Both the position numbers and the translations under genes were made by a program. A stretch of 64,000 nucleotides of DNA, taken from positions 2,728,001 through 2,792,000 of the forward strand of contig JACDTU010000001.1 of NCBI GenBank assembly GCA_022376465.1, in the 5' to 3' direction. The notes below the pieces were generated by a model that saw nothing but the letters and a program-made list of their open reading frames with translations, made no database searches and had not been told where the DNA came from. The first letter of the stretch is position 1. Each line of letters opens with the position of its first letter. The stretch is from Cubamyces lactineus. Lineage: Eukaryota > Basidiomycota > Agaricomycetes > Polyporales > Polyporaceae. This document shows positions 48,160 through 58,744 of the stretch, one piece after another.

Positions 48160-50056
48160 TCAATAGTCACCACTGAGCATCTCAGACGGGTGCCCAGTTG
48201 GGTAGTTGTATCCCGTTTGACCCTTGGGCGGCTTCACCACAAGGTCCGCTTGTTGCCTATCAAGACACTTAGATCCACCTACTGCGGCGATGGAATATAT
48301 GATACATACAGTCGCATACGAAGCAGAAGCTTGCGGTCCGTCGCTTGCATGTCTTGCCCAGACTTGATCGCCTTGGCGAACAGAGCAGCCCGCTGGTCCG
48401 TCTCCTTCGCCTTCAAGATCTATGGTGCGAGACAAATCAACGAAGTTCAGCGAATGCCAGACGGGCTAGTAGACGACGGCGAACCTTGTTCTGCCTGTCT
48501 ACGCGGGCCTTGATATCCCCTGACTGGATGAGCGAGACAACCTCCTGCTCGAGCTCCTCCACGGTCCATCCAAATGCTTGGCCCATGCGCTCGAGCCTGA
48601 TAGATGAGAACGGCTGGAAATACATCACGAGCGCCTTGCTACGAATCAGGTTTGTCAAGGCCACGACGTGGAAATGGAGGTGAATGTCGATATGGTGACG
48701 GGTCTTTACAGGGTTCGGTTAGAGGCGCGTATGGTCAAACGCAATGGGCTGGAAGACTTACAGAGTAGCGCTCGAGGATCTCGAGCACGTTCTTGAAGCG
48801 ATTGCTCATGTATGACTCGAGGAGTTCTCGAATGTACGGCTCCTGCTCAATGTACATGCCGAATACATCGTTCTCAAGAATCTGTGTACGGATGAGCGGT
48901 CGAGGGAAGGTCGCGAGGGCACAAAGAGTTGCATATATCGCGACATCTCCTGGGGCAATCAACTGCGAGACGTCAGCAAGCCAAGAACTTCATCGGGACC
49001 TATCAAATCGCACCTTGCGAGACCACTCATCCATACCTTTGACGGGACCAACCTTCAGGAAAGTGTTCGCTGCCTTCTCGTAGTTGCTCTGTCCGAGGTG
49101 CGACAAACCGGTGGCGACGTCAAGCTTCGTCTGCGTCTTCTCGCGCTCAGCATTGCGCTTCTCTTTCTGTATTTGGGCGGCGCCGGCGGGTGCTTCGGGT
49201 CCCGTGTTTGCTCTCACAACAGACACCGATTCGAGTGCAGCCTCCGCTTTGAACACATAGGTGGCGACGTGCGAGTAGTTGCGTTGTTCCATGAGGAGCT
49301 GCACCCGAGGGCTGTCAAGCTAGCTTTCCAAGACACATTAGGACCGAACTAACCTCAACGACGGACATGCACATGTCTAGCACATGCTGGCTCGTAGTGC
49401 AGTATTCACGAGACTTGGTGTAGTGCTTGAGGGCAGCAGAGAGGTCACCGATGGATCGGTAGAAGTCTCCTAGGTCACGGTGCGCCATCTTCCGCATACT
49501 GAGGATTTCGTTCAAGCCTGCTAAGTAGAAGGTACAGACGCACCCTGATGCTCTCCTTGATCATGTTGCTGGAGTAGGTCTTGAGCTCGACCTCAAGCTT
49601 TGTCCTTTCCGCCTGGTTCTTCGCATTTGTCTCCTCCACCCACTGGTGATCGAACGATGCCAGAGCCGATAGCTCTGGAATCTCATCCCCAAGGTCTGCG
49701 TGCGCGCGCTCGTAGCGGGAGAATATCTCCCGGTACAGGCCAGTGTCTCGTCCCTTGAGGGCTTCCGTTATCGCCAGCTGGAGGGCTTGTGGCGCGAGTG
49801 TCGGACAAACCGACATGATATGCAGCAAACGCTCAACATATGTCCGCCCTATCCATTCGGTCATTGCACATCGTGTGCTTTAGCTGACGTGAGTGTTATC
49901 GCACTGCACGGACTGACCTGAGTAACTGCTGATGTACGTCTCCAGTTCGAATGGATGGGCATCGTCTACAGGGACCCTGATGGGTCTCTTGCCGGCTAAT
50001 CTCGAGCTTTGCGTTTGCGCAAGGTGCTGTTCTTCTTCGATGATATCGACATCCAT
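48160..50056 (-). CDS. csn1: COP9 signalosome subunit 1
   Basis: Scaffold subunit of the COP9 signalosome, which removes Nedd8 from cullins and so controls SCF-type ubiquitin ligases. Eight exons (50056-49918, 49848-49544, 49488-49354, 49298-49014, 48962-48762, 48703-48485, 48419-48310, 48256-48160) give 496 aa with closed phases. The helical-repeat part contains IKESIRMAHRDLGDFYRS and REYCTTSQHVLDMC. The PCI part contains TRHHIDIHL, NLIRSKALVMYFQPFSSI and RMGQAFGW. Together these match CSN1 rather than the related proteasome subunit Rpn7, which I considered. The first exon is acidic (DVDIIEEEQ). The acceptor of exon 4 could alternatively lie 11 nt upstream, but only the chosen one keeps the frame. 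The gene converges with ABC copy B. Confidence 0.9.
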
Positions 50057-50356
50057 TGTATTCTTAACAGTCAACTTCAGAGGAACAGCTAAGAATATGA
50101 AGTAGACTGGTGGCTGAAAGGACGATAAGTGGTCTGTTGCAAGTACGCGTCGCGCGACTGCGTGCGTATAAGCGCCCATATGTACTGAGCTTTCTACTAC
50201 TAAAGCGCTTCCAGTTGTGAAGGTACTACGACTTCTTGTCTCTAGAGATAGATACAAAATATAGCTAATATCTAAATAGAAGGGGGAGTAGCAAATGGCA
50301 AAGGCGGGGTCATTAGACATTGACCACTTTGAAAGTGGCAAAGTGGCAAAAAAATA
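50057..50356. other. csn1 promoter region
   Basis: 300 bp lie between the csn1 start and a tRNA-Ile gene, fairly AT-rich near 50250-50290. There is no coding signal. Confidence 0.45.
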
Positions 50357-50430
50357 TGGCCAACGCCGGGATCGAACCGACGACCTTGGCGTTATTAGCA
50401 CCACGCTCTAACCAACTGAGCTAGTCGGCC
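50357..50430 (-). tRNA. tRNA-Ile (AAT)
   Basis: The minus-strand cloverleaf starts GGCCGACTAGCTCAGTTGG. The anticodon loop is CTAATAA (anticodon AAT) and the T arm contains GGTTCGATCC. The acceptor stem GGCCGAC pairs, with one wobble, with GTTGGCC, and the discriminator A is at 50357. There is no intron. Confidence 0.94.
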
Positions 50431-50615
50431 ATGACTAGCTCTTCTTTATAGACATACTCACGCGTTGGACACCTTGGTTCGGCTTGGTAGTTACGCCGGT
50501 TCAACGCCTGCAATCATTGTTGCGTTTGGATTCCCTTGCAATGCAATTTTCACCACGCTCTCGTGAACACCTGGAAGCCCAAGAGATGAAAATACTTCAT
50601 TCAGGCTCCCCTATC

Positions 50616-50686
50616 GCATTAATGGGGTAGTGGTAACCTGGGTCGTTGCCATCGACCCGCCGGGGGTTCGATTCCCCCTTAATGCA
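50616..50686 (+). tRNA. tRNA-Gly (GCC), copy 2
   Basis: Base-for-base identical to the gene at 32299-32369, with the same acceptor stem, GCC anticodon and T arm. The flanks differ beyond a few bases on each side, so the identity is confined to the tRNA. Confidence 0.95.
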
Positions 50687-51686
50687 GTAAATGTCATTAG
50701 ATATGCCTTTTGCCAGTCTTCCGCAGCTAAATTCAAAACGTGCAGTGAAGGAGTATGACACTCAACGTGTGTTCTCAACGACTCGACAAGCCAATGCCAA
50801 CTGAGTATATGAGGCGATCAAGAGGATATATGCCAGTCTAGAGAAGTCAACATAGCGGAAGCTGGAGGGGCAAGGGTGTCAGAACAATACGCCCATTCAC
50901 TAGTTACTACAGACCGAAACCACCTACGCTGAGCCTGCGATGTTGATCTACTAGACAGTTTCATGTAGGAAGGAGTCCGGGAACACCGCTTGCCCCGCTG
51001 CTCGGCCCAACAGTATTAGTGAGTGTTCTGAGTCTCCGCATGCCCTCTTGCGGATGTCGGGATGCCAACTTCATGATGCTCCATAATACTTGTATATGTG
51101 TCGAGCTGCAAACGTCTACATCTGGTATTCGGGAAGCTGACGGCCACTACATGACTTCTTCAGTAACCCCCTTCACGTAGATCCACAATGCAGTCGGAGA
51201 CGCATACCATCATGCTGGGCAAAACTTCACCGAGAGTTTTGAAAGGCTCACTCAAGATCGAGGCGAGGGGTAGAGTAGGTTCGAGAGACAGGTGCAATTG
51301 CGGGATAACCGTTGAGTAAGGATACAAGGGCGGGAGCGTCAGGCCTCCCTAGCAGCAGGCGAATGATACACGAGTGGGGTATGTATGCGAAATGCGAGGG
51401 AACGGGGGGCAGATAGGTATGTGCACACCGCGGCCGGAGCAGCAGGAGCGCCGCGGCTACGGAGAGTAGGAGAGTACTAGGTATTAGGACGAAGGTAAGT
51501 TGTGTCCGGCCGAACCAAGAAACATGGGTAGGAAAGGAGACAAGAACCAAACCGAGACAGCATGAGCAAGAAGACTTTTAGGGACATCATCATAAAAGAG
51601 CGTTTTTGAGCGACTCTATCGGGATTGAGCGCGAGTGCAGAGAGGGCGACAGAGACCGCGCGCAGCGCGGTCCACATACTCACCCC
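50687..51686. other. intergenic, no supported gene
   Basis: 1 kb between tRNA-Gly copy 2 and the end of the clp1-like gene. It includes that gene's 3' UTR. No coding signal is seen. Confidence 0.5.
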
Positions 51687-52747
51687 TCAGCGACCCTCGG
51701 AGACCTTGGTCATCGCAGCGAGGATGACCTCCCACGCGAGGTCCATCACGCCCCACAGCTCCGCGTCGAACACGCCGAGCGCGCAGACGTTCTGCCACAG
51801 GCCGTTGACGACCTTGATATGCGCCATGAGCGTGCTCATCGCGCCGCCCTGCGAGCCCCCGCGCTGCATTGCCGCGCCCGCAAGCGCGTGCGCGAGCCTC
51901 AAGAGGCGGTCCGAGCTGAACTGCGAGACGTACACGAGCTTGTTCGAGCCTGCGCTGGTGTTCGCCCCAGAGAGCTGCGGGAGAGAGTTCGCGAGCGCGG
52001 GGAGGAGGGAGGCGAGGAGCGTGTCGGGGCGCATCGTGTGCAGGTACGCGTGTAGGAGCGGGAACGTCTCGGGGCTGGGCACCGTAAGCGGGATGATCGG
52101 AAGCGTGAGCGCCGCCCGGCGACCGTTTGGAGGCAGGCCCTGGGGCAGCGACGGTAGGAGTGCGCAGTGCGAGGCGAGTACGAGCGCGGAGGCGGGGTAA
52201 AGGGGGACGGTTGTGGACGCGGGAATGGATGCTCTGTCGGCAAAGGATGCGATGGTGGGTGTAGTTGACGAGGACCGTGAAGAGAGGATGGCAAGGACGT
52301 GCGTCGGGAATGCCGATAAGTCAGGCGTTTGAGAGCTCGGTCGGACGGGCGCGTCGATCGTAGGTGGGAGGTGCGCGCACGGAAGCGAGCCCGGGATCGT
52401 CAGAAGGGATAGAGCGGTGAGCATCCTGTAAAGAGGAGCGAGGGACGAACGCGTCTTTGTTAGTCTGGGGCAAGAGTCGCGTGGATTCACGTAAAGCGGG
52501 ACGCGACGTACTGATTAGCATTGCCTGCAAGCGATCTTCTAATGTACTCCAGGGGCACGCCCGCGAGGCCAGGGTCAATCCGGGTGATCGCGTCGCGGGA
52601 GGGCTCTGCGAAGCTGGGGCGTGCGAGGCGACGAGGGATGTTGAGCTTCTGGGCGACGGGGGTGGTCTGGTAGTGGGACATGGCGAGGTTGAGCGGTTCT
52701 GGGACGGCGCCGTGGTGGTGAGTGGGGCGAGAAGCGACTTGGAACAT
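51687..52747 (-). CDS. clp1: Clp1-like sexual development regulator
   Basis: Homologue of the basidiomycete Clp1 protein, known from Coprinopsis and Ustilago as a regulator of clamp-cell formation and dikaryotic growth downstream of the mating-type homeodomain genes. Two exons (52747-52512 and 52425-51687) give 324 aa with a closed phase. Exon 1 contains the conserved HYQTTPVAQKLNIPRRL and LEYIRRSLAGNANQ. Exon 2 begins MLTALSLLTIPGSLPCAHLP and contains PTHVLAIL, then Pro/Ser-rich spacers, PLTVPSPETFPLLHAYLHT, and ends with VNGLWQNVCALGVFDAELW and MDLAWEVILAA. No known DNA-binding domain is visible, as in the family. The assignment rests on my memory of the family pattern. A TATAAG on the minus strand near 53115 is about 370 bp upstream and could mark a long 5' UTR. 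Confidence 0.85.
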
Positions 52748-55256
52748 GGCAGAAGAGGGGTTGTGAGATGCGAGAGGAGGGTGTATATTAGGCTGCAGCG
52801 GCGGCGGAGGGGACTATGATGGGTATGGTCGGATGAAGCGGGCGGACAATAGCGTATGTGTAAGTGGGCGCGCTGTGATCGACACGGGGAGCGCGCGAGG
52901 CAGAGAGCAACGAGGCGGGAGGATTCACTGGCTGTTCAGGATCGGAGGTAAGGCGTGAGGGGGAATGCAGAAGCGGGCGGTGCAGTTTGTGGGCGCAAGA
53001 GACTAGCTGAGACGGACTCAGATAAGTAGTAGTAGAATGCAGCTGGTATCCGGAGACGCGTCTGCGTTGTTCTCGCTCGTCGTTGATGGCTCCGTCGAGA
53101 ACGCGAGCTCGGGCTCTTATACGCGACATAGTACAAGGCGAACGCGAGTGCACATGGATGTGCGCAAGAGAGCAGGAATAAGAGGAAGGACATATTCGGC
53201 CACTCGTTTGTCCTCCCGCCCCCACGTGGCGCCTCTCTTCTCGCCCAAATTGGCCATGTTTGTAGAGTTCGTCCTTGCCTCAGCCTCTCGTCCACCGCCG
53301 CTGGGTTCTCTCTTCCTTCCAATATCTTCCTCCCCGCTGCGCACCCTCTCTTAGCTCCTCTCCAGTCTCCATCGCGACTATGGCTCGCCTTGTATTTTTC
53401 TCCTCCGTCCTCCATCACCACATATTCCTCCGCACGCACTCTGACGCCCGCCCCCTCCGTCCTTGTCTCGAGAACTCTCTCCTCTGCGCAATCTTTGCGG
53501 CTACGCTCAATCCGCTCTCCCTCTCACATGTGCTCTCTCGTCATCCCAAGTCCGCGCATCCCCAGCTTTCCGCCCTAGTCATAGTCCTCGTCCTTCTGAT
53601 GTGCTCGCCTCAGGCTCCGCTCGTGCAATCAGCACGTATGATGTCGCTAAGCCCCCTCTTGGTAGTCGTTGTATGCCGGTCAGTCAACCCCATAGCGCAC
53701 GCCTGATGACAGCCGAGGCCTAGCCATGCGAAACTAGAGGTTGCGGCTTGCAACGAGGCGGGCAGCGTCTTCCCTATCGGCCGCTTCGGAACGATGACGA
53801 CGCCTGTTGAGGTAGGTTCGGACCGTCGTTGGCTCAGGGATATCATTCGTGGACTTGTCTGAACGCGCGCCATCTTCGTTCCCACCACGCTGGCGCACAT
53901 GTTGATGTTCGCATCCCTTCACTTCTCAGCTATCCGCTCGCCTGGGGTCCGGAGCGCCCTCACTTGTATTGAGATGGTACTACTGGGATGGCGCTAATGT
54001 GGCGCCGACTCGACGAAAGAGGTTTGGACATACGAGCTATAGCTAGCTGACTGCTCCCCAGGTGCACACCGCATACTAGCGCACGACGCGAAGTCGCGCA
54101 CCCAAGGGTCCAAGAAGGCCGTTTGAGGTTCACGTTCACGGTCATGCTTCTCATCTGCTAGCTCCTTAGCGCTCCTTGCACTCGAGACGCTACCTATAGG
54201 CTTTCATCGATACACGCGCACTCCCCCCATCGACCCCATGCCTCCACGCTCGCACGAAAAGCTGCCCTGAACACTGCCCTGTCGAGTCACGACGCTTCTA
54301 CACGCTGTGCGTCTTTGTACACTTCGACCTGCGCCCGTCTGATCTGGCAGATGAGTTCAGAGCCGACGTCGACCCTGTATGGTCCAGAAGGCCTGCCGCG
54401 CTCGACTTGTGGCCACAATGATAGATTGTAGGTAGCCGAAGGCATGTCTGCGGCGCACACACGCGCCCACAAACCTTGACACTATGGGCATCTTCCCATG
54501 GGCGGCGATGGCCTTGCTGGTGGTAGCAGCCTCGCACGAACGTTCACGGAGATCGTTCGGGATCCGAGTCTTAGCGTACTGCGCTCACGACTCTATCATT
54601 GGATGAACGATTATGAAACTGAGGGTATGAATTCAAAGGTGCGTGCCGGGATCGATGCTGTAGAGTATGGGCCCTGTGTCGGCGTGTATCTCTCACTCAC
54701 AACAACAGCAGTTTTCATGCACTTCATGTCGCAGCGTTCAACAGCCATGACTTCCTGCAGCATCCCTTCTAGATCTGTAGGCCATGTCGAAGGTGATAAG
54801 CATAGTGTCTCGTACAATCGTACAATCCAACGCCATCGTATCCTTGCGGGATCCATTCGCTTTCCGAACGAGTCGACTCCAACGTACAGCTGACGGACTG
54901 TTGGATCGCCTTTCTAAATTTCAGATTGAAGTTCGTACCTACAGACTTGAGCATTGCGAAGCGACTATGACAAAGGTCCATACTGTTATAACTGCATACT
55001 AGTGGTGCATGCGCATCTCGAACGATGCAGTTGAGATCATATGGAGAATGTGCGATGTAGTAGACGTGGATTTGTTCAGCTTATGAGCCAAAGCTCTGGA
55101 AATTGTCTCAATGATCGCAAGCAAGGATGAAAACACTGCATGAGCCATGTCGTTTTCGGAGAGATTCGTGACCGTATATATGTATGAGGCTGCCCGTCGG
55201 CCATGGAATTCAGATGCACGATGCTTCCCAAGTGTAAAAAGGACAAAAAAGATGAT
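52748..55256. other. 2.5-kb intergenic, no supported gene
   Basis: The left 0.6 kb is probably clp1 promoter and 5' UTR. The remainder has short pyrimidine-rich stretches (53280-53600) and frames without domains. I find no exon chain. Confidence 0.5.
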
Positions 55257-55327
55257 TGCATTAAGGGGGAATCGAACCCCCGGCGGGTCGATGGCAACGA
55301 CCCAGGTTACCACTACCCCATTAATGC
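55257..55327 (-). tRNA. tRNA-Gly (GCC), copy 3
   Basis: Identical over 71 nt to the plus-strand copies at 32299 and 50616, here on the minus strand. Confidence 0.95.
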
Positions 55328-56352
55328 GTTGGGAATGCGCCTTAGCTTGCAAATATATTATGCGCAGCACCGCTCCCTGCGAGTCACCCCCAAGCGGGAC
55401 CGCTCTGAAGCGTTTCAAGGGAGCACAAGGTGCAATCGACCACCATCTCCTAACCCCCTTGTAATCGATGAAACACTGATGGCGGCTCGGCCGCTATACT
55501 ACCGTCTTGGACGCCCCGACGGCCGAGCTCAGTGCCAGCGACGCCCAACTACTCTGTGATTCCGAAGGCCGAACGCTGCGTCGAGGAATGCTGGCTGAAC
55601 TGGAGTCAGGGACGGGTAGTGGGGCTTCGACGCCAGAAACGCAAATAGGCAATCTACGAACCACAGCGCCTGCCTTTCACGGAGAGATGTGCATTCCATC
55701 CATTTCGTAACTCACAGCCATCTCTAGCCATCTCCGGCCTACGCTCCGAATGGCGCACAGGAAAATCGCCGCAACAATGATTCCCACCTTTCATCCCCCT
55801 CCGGCTCCCCCGCCAGATTGCAACCACCCCCGCGCACGTCGCATGCGAACCAGCCAGCCAAGACCCAAGGGATCAAAAATTAGGTCGACTGAAAAGCCTC
55901 TTGAGTTTTCGGCCCCCAGATGCCAGCAGACGCCGCGGCACCAGGCCCGTCGGGACAAATGAACGTGCTCACCGTGTCCCCGTTCCGCCGCAGGCCGCCC
56001 ATTCTCCGTCCGGCAGCGTGCAGACGATCAGGGGCGCCGGGAATGCGCACCAGGCCGTCCGCACTTGGCACTCGCCCCGGTCGCGCAGATGGATACCAGC
56101 TGGACCAAGAGGTCGTGGCTGAGCCAGGCATGCATATGCAGAGCCCCGGGCCCCTGACAAATATCTAGCTAGTGCCGGCCATGCCTCCCCGCTGCCTCCC
56201 CCTTTCTTTCCTCTCCGTCTCTCCTCGACGCCGTTCTGCTCTTGTTGTGAAGCGTGCGGCGCCAGCCTTGACGCTGTCCGTCTGTCCTTTCTCGCTCGAC
56301 TAGTGTTCCTCTCCCTCTCCCCCCCTATACTTCACTTCTATCTTACTCGGCT
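55328..56352. other. intergenic, promoter side of the lyase-like gene
   Basis: No gene is supported. The last 180 bp before 56353 are pyrimidine-rich (CTCTCC, CCCCCC), typical of a strong fungal promoter next to the start codon. No clear TATA box is seen. Confidence 0.5.
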
Positions 56353-58221
56353 ATGCGCGCACGCGGCTCAGGCACAAACGCTCTTCGAGCAGTGCTTTCT
56401 GCGACCTTCGCTGCTTCCCTGGGTGTGCTGTTTACGCAGCCACTCCCCGCACACTCGTTCACCAGCTACGCGAACGATTTCGTTGACCCGACGTACATCC
56501 TCGGGAAGAAGTTCGGCAACACCACCACCGAGGCGCAGGCCACCATTGTGCAATGGGCACAGGATCTCGCGGCTCAAGGCCCTTGGTGTGAGTGTGGCGC
56601 GATTGGAAAGCGGTAGGCGGATTTGTGTATTGACAGGAGATTCATGCAGCTGTAATGAACAAGACCGTCACCCCGCCGACGGGCAGCAAACATGACTACA
56701 TGAGTTGGGCACCCTAGTATGCACACCGTTGTCATCACTCTGCTCAGTCAACATGTTGACTTCCACCGAATAGTTCTTGGCCCGACTGTTCCAAGGTCGG
56801 CAACACCACCGAGCTGACCCCAGAGCAAAGTAAGAACATCTACCCATTCAACATCTGACGGGTACTAATTGGGAGAGTGTAGTTTGGACGACATGCCCGT
56901 ACTACACGCGAGATGGCCTCTTCAACCCGGACGGCCGCCTCATTAACGACGTCGGCGAGTTCGGCGACCTCGCTGATGCCGTCCTGTACAACGCGATCGC
57001 GTGGGTGCTCGACGGCGACGCGCAGTACTCGGCCAACGTCGCGCGCTTCGTCAAGACGTGGTTTGTCGACCCGGACACCGCGATGAACCCGAACTTGAAT
57101 TATGCCCAGATGGCGCGCGGTCCGAACGGGCAGGTTGGGCAGCATACCGGTGTCCTGTAAGTGTCTCTGCGGATCGGTTAGGATTGAACGGAACGGGCTG
57201 GGCTGACTGCGGAAACGTGGTCTAGGGACTTGAAGTGCATGTCCAAGCTCGTCAGCGGCGTGTTGATCCTGCGCGAAGGCAAGGCCGCCGAGTGGACGTC
57301 CGATCTCGACACTCAGCTCACGAACTGGACTACCTCGTACATCAATTGGCTGACCACCGCTAAGATCGCCCTCGAGGAGGAGTCTGCTACCAAGTGCGTA
57401 TCCCGATAATACACCCCATATATAGAGGCAGAGGCTCACGTCTACATATAGCAACCATGGCACGTTCTACTACAACCAGCTTGCGGCGCTGCAGCTCCTC
57501 GTAGGCGACAAGGATGCCGCGAAGCAGACGGTGGAGAAGTACTTCACTACCCAGTACAAGTGGCAAATCGCTGGGAATGGCGACCAGGTATGTAATAGCA
57601 ACAATTCAAGCGTAACTTCACTCGCTAATCTTCGATTTGTGTCTTCCAATAGCCTCTTGAGACTGCTCGCACTCGGCCATACCACTACCGCGCGTACAAT
57701 CTCGCAGCTATGATTGTAAGTCGCATTTTCACCTGATATCAGCCTTATCCCTCAGAATCTCATACGAACGCCCACCCATTTCACAGACAAACGCAAAGAT
57801 CGGCGCATACGTCGGCTACGACGCCTGGAACCTGACCACCTCCAACGGCACGACGATCCAGTCCGCGCTCGACTACGCGATCACAAAGCCCGCCGGAAAG
57901 GAGACCGCGTCCGAGCTCTGGCCGAACGTCGTCGCCGTCGGCGCTGTCTACGGCGACCCCGACGGGCACTACGCGCAGTGGATGCGCCAGAACGCCGGCA
58001 CGACGTACCCTGCCGATGCCCAGTTCCTCTGGAACCAGCCCTTCTCCGACAGTGGGCTCGTCAAGGCCGCCGCGTCCGGCTCCAAGTCGGGCAGCGCCGC
58101 GAATAACGGCTCGACGGGCATGGTGGCCCCGGACGATAACGGTGCGGCTGCGCTGAGCGGGCCGTGGTCACTCTTGGCCGCTGCGGCTGCTGTTGCTGCC
58201 TCGACTCTGCTTCTGTCGTAA
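56353..58221 (+). CDS. secreted alginate-lyase-superfamily protein, probably GPI-anchored
   Basis: Predicted polysaccharide lyase of the alginate lyase (alpha/alpha toroid) type, cleaving an acidic polysaccharide outside the cell; the substrate is unknown. Eight exons (56353-56587, 56650-56716, 56774-56829, 56883-57156, 57226-57393, 57452-57587, 57653-57715, 57787-58221) give 477 aa with closed phases. Residues 1-34 look like a signal peptide. Lyase-like motifs are DVGEFGDLADAV, NPNLNYAQMARGP, NNHGTFYYNQ (Asn267-Asn268-His269) and RPYHYRAYNLAAM (Tyr322, His323, Tyr324), which would give the Asn/His/Tyr catalytic set. The C-terminus is Gly/Ser/Asn-rich followed by a hydrophobic tail (SLLAAAAAVAASTLLLS), the pattern of a GPI-anchor signal. 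It converges with the endopolygalacturonase gene, and together they suggest uronic-acid polymer breakdown or cell-wall modification. A role on the fungus's own glucuronan is an alternative. Confidence 0.85.
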
Positions 58222-58744
58222 CTTATTCTTCGGGACCGCGAGATTTCTCGGAGCGTAATGCTTCTCAGATCCGTCATGCGGGTGCGACTTTGCACGCCGC
58301 CTGCTGTTTGGCACCAGCTGTTGTAGATGTTGTCTATCGTCGTATTCGCGTCATCGCCGCCTCGGGACCTTCATACTTTGTGAACAGTCTTGAACGGACA
58401 TATATTAATTGGGTTGCTGCTGGGTTCGGCCTGTCTACTGTCTACTGTAGATTATTGATGCGGACCTGCTGCGCCGCAACAGCACAAACTACGTGTACTT
58501 ACCATGTGCCTTGATACCATGTACGGACTCACGCAGTCGCCGTGTTCCCGCTGCCAAGCAATGTTCAATTTTTCTCCCACTCTCGACATGATCGTACAAC
58601 ATAACGGGGCAAGGCACACGATCCTGATACAGCAGCACCCACAGAATCACAGTACTCAACTGAAAAGAAGCCACGTCCGAGCTCATTAACGACGTTGTTT
58701 GCAACAAACCCACTTCCGTTCCCATGCTGCACGGCAACTCCAGG
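58222..58744. other. convergent 3' region
   Basis: 523 bp between two convergent genes; it holds both 3' UTRs. No coding signal. Confidence 0.55.

Noticed and set aside
48160..50056. Assignment as proteasome subunit Rpn7
   Set aside because: Rpn7 and CSN1 share the PCI fold, but IKESIRMAHRDLGDFYRS, the REYCTT segment and TRHHIDIHL fit CSN1 better.
51606..52200. Plus-strand frames of up to 191 codons over the clp1-like gene
   Set aside because: Antisense shadows of exon 2 of the clp1-like gene.
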